From assembly GCF_003265345.1 (NCBI RefSeq), contig NZ_QFWW01000030.1:466208-530207 (forward strand): a stretch of DNA of 64,000 nucleotides, written 5' to 3'. The notes below the pieces were generated by a model, which saw only the letters and a list, made by a program, of their open reading frames with translations, did not search any database and had not been told where the DNA came from. The position numbers were made by a program, and so were the translations under genes. This stretch comes from Lentzea terrae (lineage in GTDB: Bacteria > Actinomycetota > Actinomycetes > Mycobacteriales > Pseudonocardiaceae). Every line of letters starts with the position of its first letter. The stretch's first letter is position 1. This document shows positions 55,684-61,165 of this stretch, piece after piece.

Positions 55684-56892
55684 TTACGACAGTTGGTCGC
55701 GGCGACGGGTGAGGTTCGCGGTCTCCGCGGTGTTGCCCGCCAGCTCGATGGCCTTGTCGTAGGCCGCGCGCGCTTCTTGCCCACGGCCGAGCCGGCGCAG
55801 CAGGTCGGCGCGGGTGGCGTGGAAGGCGTGATAGCCGGACAGCTGGTCCTCGAGCCGGTCGACGGTCGCCAGCGCCACCTGCGGGCCGTCCAGCTCGGCG
55901 ACCGCGATGGCGCGGTTAAGGGCGACGATCGGCGACGGATCGACGCGGACGAGCTGGTCGTACAGGGCGAGGATCTGCGACCAGTCGGTGTCGCGCATGT
56001 CGCGCGCGGAGGTGTGCACGGCGTTGATCGCGGCGAGGATCTGGTAGCGACCCGGCGCCACGCCGGCAGCGAGCCGTTCGCGCACCAGTCCATGCCCTTC
56101 GGCGATCAACGCCGTGTCCCAGGCGCCGCGGTCCTGCTCGCCGAGCGCGACCAGCTCACCGGACTTCGAGACGCGGGCGGCGCGACGGGCCTCGGTGAGC
56201 AGCATCAACGCCAGCAGCCCGGTCACCTCACCGTCGTCCGGCAGCAGGGCGCGGATCAGGCGGGCGAGCCGGATCGCCTCGGCGGTCAGGTCGTGCCGCA
56301 GCGGATCGGTGTCGGCGCCGGTGGCCAGGTAGCCCTCGTTGAACACCAGGTACAGCGCGGTGAGCACACCGTCGACGCGTGCCGGGAGATCCTCGGCTTC
56401 CGGTACGCGGTAGGGAACGCGCGCCGCCTTGATCTTGGCCTTCGCGCGGGTGATCCGTTGGCCCACAGCGCTTTCGCTCATCAGGAAGGCGCGGGCGATC
56501 TCGGGCACGGTCAGCCCGCCGACCATGCGCAACGTCAACGCCACGCGCGCTTCCATCGCCAACGCCGGGTGACAGCACGTGAAGATCAGCCGCAGCCGGT
56601 CGTCGTCGACGGCACCTCGCGGCTCGGGCTCGTGCACGACCTGAGCCTCCTTGTGCTTGTCGTCGCGCTTGCTCTCCCGCCGGATCCGGTCGATGGCCTT
56701 GCGGGTCGCGGTGGTGGTCAGCCACGCGCCGGGGTTGGGCGGCACGCCGTCGACCGGCCACCGCTCGACGGCGATCGCGAACGCCTCGGCTGCCGCTTCC
56801 TCCGCGATGTCGAGGTCACCGAAGCGCTTGGTGAGGGCGGCGACCACCCGAGCCCACTCCGCACGGTGGGCCCGGGTGACCGCCTCGCTCAC
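55684..56892 (-). CDS. ECF42-type RNA polymerase sigma factor with C-terminal TPR-like extension
   Basis: A 402-residue protein. Sigma region 2 (about 10-80) and region 4 (105-160: LTLRMVGGLTVPEIARAFLMSESAVGQRI) are followed by a long helical extension to residue 402. The extension has LVFNEGYLATGAD and a TPR-like ending (ALNRAIAVAELDGPQVAL, GYHAFHATRADLLRRLGR). This architecture, coupled by a 4-bp overlap to a DGPF/YCII protein, is the hallmark of ECF42 sigma factors, whose extension replaces a separate anti-sigma factor. The regulon probably includes its own operon. Confidence 0.9.
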   Translation of the reverse strand: MSEAVTRAHRAEWARVVAALTKRFGDLDIAEEAAAEAFAIAVERWPVDGVPPNPGAWLTTTATRKAIDRIRRESKRDDKHKEAQVVHEPEPRGAVDDDRLRLIFTCCHPALAMEARVALTLRMVGGLTVPEIARAFLMSESAVGQRITRAKAKIKAARVPYRVPEAEDLPARVDGVLTALYLVFNEGYLATGADTDPLRHDLTAEAIRLARLIRALLPDDGEVTGLLALMLLTEARRAARVSKSGELVALGEQDRGAWDTALIAEGHGLVRERLAAGVAPGRYQILAAINAVHTSARDMRDTDWSQILALYDQLVRVDPSPIVALNRAIAVAELDGPQVALATVDRLEDQLSGYHAFHATRADLLRRLGRGQEARAAYDKAIELAGNTAETANLTRRRDQLS

Positions 56893-57212
56893 AGAAATGG
56901 CCGGACCTCGATCTTGCGGTCGCAGACCTTCGACGCCTCGGTGGCGAGCTTGAGCGCCACGTCCAGGTCCGGCGCCTCCCACACCCAGACGCCGGCGAGG
57001 TACTCCTTCGACTCGACGAACGGCCCGTCGGTGATCACCGCCTGCTCGCCGCGGTTGTCGACGACCGTGGCCGCGCTGGTGTCGGCGAGTCCGCCCGCGA
57101 AGACCCAGTAGCCCTCGGCGATCAGGCGTTCGTTGAACTCGCTGATGGCGGGCTGCCGATCCGTGCTGCCGGGATTGGCCTTGTCGTCGATCACGGAAAC
57201 CAGGTATCGCAT
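56889..57212 (-). CDS. YCII/DGPF-domain protein
   Basis: A 107-residue YciI-fold protein whose central segment VITDGPFVESKEYLAG carries the DGPF motif that names the group. It always travels with ECF42-type sigma factors, as here (overlap GTGA at 56889-56892). The fold suggests a small-molecule-binding or lyase-like protein; the actual role is unknown. It is preceded by a dihydrofolate-reductase-fold gene 28 bp upstream in the same direction, so three genes form one unit. Confidence 0.88.
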   Translation of the reverse strand: MRYLVSVIDDKANPGSTDRQPAISEFNERLIAEGYWVFAGGLADTSAATVVDNRGEQAVITDGPFVESKEYLAGVWVWEAPDLDVALKLATEASKVCDRKIEVRPFL

Positions 57213-57240
57213 CGGAAGCTCCTGTGGGTGTCGGGGAAGG

Positions 57241-57864
57241 TCAGCGGGCCGGCGCGTACTGCGGGCGCCCGGCCGGCCGGAAGACCTGGGTCGTCACGCC
57301 CTTCGAGTCGACGCGCGACTCGACCAGGTCGAGCGCGAGATCCGGACCGTTCTCCGGGAACAACCGCGTGCCCTGGCCGACGATCACCGGCATCACGATC
57401 AGGGTCAGCTCGTCGACCAGGTCGTTCGCCAGCAGCCACCGGACCAGGGTGCCGCTGCCGTGCACCTGCAGTTCGCCGCCCGGCTTGGCCTTCAGATCCG
57501 CGATGGCGGCCGCGAGGTCGCCGGACAGGACGGTGGTGCCCGCCCACGCCGGCTCGGTGAGCGTGCTCGTCGCCACGTACTTGGGGCGCGCGTTCAGCGC
57601 CCGCATCACCGGCTCCCAGCCGGGGACGTCCTGCTCGGTCCAGGAGCCCCACGAAGCGAGGAACAGCTCGTAGGTCCGCCGGCCGAACAGGAACGCATCG
57701 GCGCGGTGGTAGGTCTCCTTGATCAACGTGTGGGTGTCGTCGTCGCCCCGCCCGAGCGCCCATCCGCCGCGTGTGAACCCGTTGCGGCGGTCCTCCTCCG
57801 ACGCGCCGCCGTTGCCCTGCACGACACCGTCGATGGTCACCTGGGTCATGGTGGTCAGCTTCAT
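57241..57864 (-). CDS. Dihydrofolate-reductase-family protein (RibD C-terminal domain type)
   Basis: A 207-residue RibD_C/DHFR-fold protein. It starts MKLTTMTQVTIDGVVQ, with FLFGRRTYELF and YVATSTLTEPAW in the NADPH-binding half and VHGSGTLVRWLLANDLVDEL near the C-terminus (shown in parts). Real DHFR catalytic residues are not conserved, so folate reduction is unlikely. Relatives are general NADPH-dependent reductases. It is the first gene of the unit with the DGPF protein and ECF42 sigma factor. Confidence 0.85.
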   Translation of the reverse strand: MKLTTMTQVTIDGVVQGNGGASEEDRRNGFTRGGWALGRGDDDTHTLIKETYHRADAFLFGRRTYELFLASWGSWTEQDVPGWEPVMRALNARPKYVATSTLTEPAWAGTTVLSGDLAAAIADLKAKPGGELQVHGSGTLVRWLLANDLVDELTLIVMPVIVGQGTRLFPENGPDLALDLVESRVDSKGVTTQVFRPAGRPQYAPAR

Positions 57865-57992
57865 GGGTCCCCCTTGCCGTGGCGGCCACCCCGTGCGGGC
57901 GGCTTCACCACTGCTACGAACACCACGACCCCGATCCGACACCGCCTCCCGAACTTTCTCCGAAGAAGTTTTGGGGAGAGGCCCACAGCGGC

Positions 57993-59126
57993 CTAGGCGC
58001 GCTGCGGCAGCCCGAACACCCGCTCCCGCGCCACCGCGAGCGCCGAGTGCAGCGCACCGGAGCGCACCGGGTTCGCCGTGATCTGCGCGAGCTGCACCGG
58101 CGTCCGCGGCACCACCAGCTTCAGCAGCTCCACCGACACCAGCTCGCACAACGTCTCACCGCCGGCCTGCGCCACGCCACCGGACAGCAGGACCAGCTCC
58201 GGGTCGAGCACGCACACGACATTCGCCAACCCCAACGCGATCCTACGAGCGAGGTCCGACAAGAACGCGCGCCCCTCGGTCCCGGCGGTCAGCGCAGAAG
58301 CGACAGCCTCCAATCCGGAGCCAGCCGAGATGCCGTGCGAAGCGGCCAGGGCCACGATGGCGTCGCTGTCCACCTGGTCGCCGTAGCGACCGCCGGGGAT
58401 CTGCATCGAGTCGATCTCGCCCGCACCGCCCGTGACGCCGCGCAGGAGCACGCCGTTGACGACGACGGCCGAGCCGATCTCGTCGGCCGGCCAGAACAGG
58501 ACGAAGTTGCGGACGCCCACCGCCTTGCCGGAGCTCATCTCCTCCAGCGCGGCCAGGTTGATGTCGTTCTCGATCGACACCGACGTGCCCAGCAGCTCGC
58601 GCAGGGTCGCCGGCAGGTCGACGTCCACCAGGCCGGGCAGATGCGGTGCGAAGCCGAGGTGTCCGGTGGCCGGGTCGACGGCGCCGGGCGTGCCCACGAC
58701 GACGTGCGAGAGCGCGTCCAGCCGCAGACCGGCCAGGGCTGCTGCCTTCTGGACCGTCTCGCGGAACGCCACCAAGGTGTTGTCGCGAGGCATCGGTGCG
58801 CTGTGCTCGGACAGCAGCGAGCCGGTGATGTCCGCGATGGCCACGTCGATCAGGTCCGGCGACAGCGCCACCGCCGCCACGTGCGCGACACCGCCGTTGA
58901 CGGCCCACATCTGCGCGCGTGGGCCGCGGCCGCCGCCACGCAGGCCGGTGCGCACGACCATGCCGTCTTCTTCCAGGCGCGCGAGCAGCTGTGCCGTCGC
59001 GGGCTTGGAGAGGCCGATGACCTCCTCCAGCTCGGCTCGCGTCATCGCCCCGCTGCGCAGCAGGGTCTCGATGGCGGCCCGGTCGTTGATCTCCCGCAGC
59101 AGTCGCGGGCTTCCTGTCCGTGTCAT
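57993..59126 (-). CDS. ROK-family transcriptional regulator lacking the zinc motif
   Basis: A 377-residue protein with an N-terminal winged helix (about 10-75: LLREINDRAAIETLLRSGAMTRAELEEVIGLSKPATAQLLARL, i.e. ROK-repressor type) and a ROK sugar-kinase-like domain. Signs are GTPGAVDPATGHL, the ENDINLAALEE region with the catalytic-type Asp, and GGAGEIDSMQIPGG. The consensus CxCGxxGCxE zinc site is missing, so the sugar-binding loop differs. It is translationally coupled to nrnA (ATGA 59123-59126). It may sense a sugar or nucleotide; the target is unknown. Confidence 0.86.
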   Translation of the reverse strand: MTRTGSPRLLREINDRAAIETLLRSGAMTRAELEEVIGLSKPATAQLLARLEEDGMVVRTGLRGGGRGPRAQMWAVNGGVAHVAAVALSPDLIDVAIADITGSLLSEHSAPMPRDNTLVAFRETVQKAAALAGLRLDALSHVVVGTPGAVDPATGHLGFAPHLPGLVDVDLPATLRELLGTSVSIENDINLAALEEMSSGKAVGVRNFVLFWPADEIGSAVVVNGVLLRGVTGGAGEIDSMQIPGGRYGDQVDSDAIVALAASHGISAGSGLEAVASALTAGTEGRAFLSDLARRIALGLANVVCVLDPELVLLSGGVAQAGGETLCELVSVELLKLVVPRTPVQLAQITANPVRSGALHSALAVARERVFGLPQRA

Positions 59127-60109
59127 GACTCCACCCGCTCCAACGCGCCCTTCAGCGCGGCAACGACCTGCTCCGCGGCACCGTCGTAGGTGAACCCGGC
59201 CGCCAGCCGGTGCCCACCGCCCCCCAGCACCTGCGCCACCTCGCGAACGTCGACCCGGCTGACGGCTCGCAACGACACCGACCAGAACCCCGGCCGCAAC
59301 TCCTTCAGCACCGCCGCCACCTCGGCCTCGGAGGCGGAACGGACCACGTCGATCACGCTCTCCACCTCCTCGCTGCGCACATCGCGCGCGTCCTCCACGC
59401 TCACCACGGCGTGCACCAGGCCAAGACCGCCCGCGGCACGCTCGTCCAGCTCCGCACGCGCCAGCACCCGCGACAACATGCGCAGGTACGCGAACGGATG
59501 CGCGTCCATCAACGGCCGCGTGACGCTGTACGCGTCCACGCCCGTCTTCAGCAGCCGCGCCGCCGTCTCGTGTGCGGCAGGCCCGGCCTTGCGAAAGCCC
59601 CCGGTGTCCGTCACGAGCCCCGCGTAGATGCACCGCGCGATCGGCTCGTCAACGACGACGTCCATCTCGTCGAGCAGCTTCAACGCGATCAGCGCCGTCG
59701 CTTCCGCGTGCTCGTCGATGCAATGCACCGTGCCGTACCGCGTGTTCGACACGTGATGGTCGACGACGATGACCGGCCCGGTGCACGCGGCGACCCGATC
59801 GCCCAACGGCCCGAGCCGCTGCACGCTTCCGGTGTCCATGACCACGAGCAGCTCCGGCGCCGGCGCCACCTCGTCCCGGTGCACCAGCAGCCCGGCGGTG
59901 TCCAACGCCCGCAACGACTCCGGCACGACCTCGGGCTCACCGAACGCCACCCGCACCGCGACCCCGCGCCGGTGCAGCGCGAGCCCCACCGCCAAGGCAC
60001 TCCCGAGCGTGTCCGCGTCCGGGTTGATGTGACTGAGCAGGGTCACATCTCGGGCGTCGGCCAGCAACCGCGCGGCCTCGGCAATGGTCGTGCTCAGGTC
60101 GTCTGCCAC
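59123..60109 (-). CDS. nrnA: Bifunctional oligoribonuclease/PAP phosphatase NrnA
   Basis: A 328-residue DHH-DHHA1 phosphoesterase. The metal ligands lie in LLSHINPDADTLGSA, VVMDTGS and VDHHVSNT, and the substrate-binding DHHA1 end is GGGGHRLAAGF. It degrades nanoRNA and dephosphorylates pAp; in mycobacteria the equivalent Rv2837c also cleaves cyclic dinucleotides. Between rbfA and dinF as in mycobacteria. A strong hairpin separates it from rbfA, so it has its own promoter. Confidence 0.95.
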   Translation of the reverse strand: MADDLSTTIAEAARLLADARDVTLLSHINPDADTLGSALAVGLALHRRGVAVRVAFGEPEVVPESLRALDTAGLLVHRDEVAPAPELLVVMDTGSVQRLGPLGDRVAACTGPVIVVDHHVSNTRYGTVHCIDEHAEATALIALKLLDEMDVVVDEPIARCIYAGLVTDTGGFRKAGPAAHETAARLLKTGVDAYSVTRPLMDAHPFAYLRMLSRVLARAELDERAAGGLGLVHAVVSVEDARDVRSEEVESVIDVVRSASEAEVAAVLKELRPGFWSVSLRAVSRVDVREVAQVLGGGGHRLAAGFTYDGAAEQVVAALKGALERVES

Positions 60110-60187
60110 AGGGAGACGTTAGCTGCTCACCGTGTCGATGTGCGGTAGGGCACCCTCGGACAAGACAGTTTCCATCCCATAACAGAC

Positions 60188-60240
60188 CGCACGCGGGGAG
60201 CTTTCGTACGGTCAGACAGTACGAAAGCTCCCCGCGTGCG
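60188..60240 (-). terminator. 22-bp perfect hairpin after rbfA
   Basis: CGCACGCGGGGAGCTTTCG and onward (60188-60209) pairs base for base with 60219-60240, with a 9-nt loop GGTCAGACA. It starts 19 bp past the rbfA stop, so it ends the infB-ylxP-rbfA transcript. The stem is unusually long. Confidence 0.8.
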
Positions 60241-60258
60241 AAAAGCAGCGAGCGAAAC

Positions 60259-60705
60259 TCAGTCCTCGTCGTCCTCGCGAGGAGCCTTGTACGGATCAGC
60301 CTCGCCGGCCGGACGGGCACCGGCCGCCAACCGAGCCACCTCGGCATCGGCGGCCTGAGCCTGAGCCAGCAGCTCGTCCATCTTCCTGGCCGTGTCCGGC
60401 ACGGTGTCGGTCATGAACGTCAGCGTCGGCGTGAACCGGACCCCGGTCTGCTGGCCGACCATGGACCGCAGCACACCCTTGGCCTTCTCCAGAGCGGCAG
60501 CCGCTCCGGCGTAGTCAGGCTCGGTGTCCAGGCGTTCGCCGAGCACCGTGTAGTACACGGTCGCGTCGTGCAGGTCGCCGGTCACCTTGGTGTCGGTGAT
60601 GGTGACCCGGGCCAGGCGCGGATCCTTGACCTCGTGCTCCAGCGCGGAGGCGACGATCTGCGAGATCCGCTTGGCGAGCTTGCGGGCACGTGCCGTGTCG
60701 GCCAC
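60259..60705 (-). CDS. rbfA: 30S ribosome-binding factor RbfA
   Basis: A 148-residue KH-fold factor for 16S rRNA 5'-end maturation and cold adaptation. It has RARKLAKRISQIVASALEHEVKDPRL at the N-terminus, then VTITDTKVTGDLHDATVYYTVLG, and VGQQTGVRFTPTLTF (each in part). An acidic 25-residue tail ending in EDDED follows. GTG 60705 is preceded by GGGGAGG. It is the third gene after infB and ylxP, in the common order. Confidence 0.94.
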   Translation of the reverse strand: MADTARARKLAKRISQIVASALEHEVKDPRLARVTITDTKVTGDLHDATVYYTVLGERLDTEPDYAGAAAALEKAKGVLRSMVGQQTGVRFTPTLTFMTDTVPDTARKMDELLAQAQAADAEVARLAAGARPAGEADPYKAPREDDED

Positions 60706-60718
60706 GAGCCTCCCCTTC

Positions 60719-60797
60719 CTAGTCGTCCTCCGGCCCGACCAAACGTGTGCGGGCCCGAAAGGGAATGAGCACAGTGCAGTTCCAGTCCGACCTGCAG
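60719..60797 (-). repeat. Diverged duplicate of the ylxP 3' end
   Basis: Between the ylxP stop and rbfA, the minus strand repeats the end of ylxP: GGACTGGAACTGC and later CGTTTGGTCGGGCCGGAGGACGAC, parallel to the real end GAACTGGAACTGC ... AGGCTGGTCGGGCCCGAGGATGAG. Both encode RLVGPED. The copy contains an extra 20 bp or so and is not translated in its own right. Confidence 0.65.
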
Positions 60798-61094
60798 TCA
60801 CTCATCCTCGGGCCCGACCAGCCTTGTCCGTGCCGAAAGCAGTTCCAGTTCGGGACGTCCTGCGACCAGCCTTTCACAGCCGGCCAGGACCTCCCTGACA
60901 TGCGCCGCGTCACCGGCAACCGCGGCAACACCGATCAACGCGCGCCGATGCAGATCCTGATGACCCGCCTCGGAAGCGGCAACCTCGAAGCGCTTGCGCA
61001 GCTCGGCCACGACGGGCCGCACCACCGAGCGCTTCTCCTTCAACGAGTGGACGTCGCCGAGCAGCACGTCCAGTTCCAGAGCCCCCACGTACAT
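60798..61094 (-). CDS. ylxP: DUF503 protein YlxP
   Basis: A 98-residue protein with the DUF503 opening MYVGALELDVLLGDVHSLKEKRS and the repeated alpha/beta pattern of the family. YlxP lies between infB and rbfA in many bacteria and is linked to ribosome maturation; its biochemical role is unknown. ATG 61094 is preferred: a longer frame upstream would be basic and unmatched. The C-terminal tail ARTRLVGPEDE is duplicated just downstream. Confidence 0.88.
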   Translation of the reverse strand: MYVGALELDVLLGDVHSLKEKRSVVRPVVAELRKRFEVAASEAGHQDLHRRALIGVAAVAGDAAHVREVLAGCERLVAGRPELELLSARTRLVGPEDE

Positions 61095-61165
61095 GGGCAA
61101 GATCCTCCAGAAGAAAAGGGTGCGGAGCCACCGGTTAAAACGGCTCCGCACCCCTCATCAACCGA

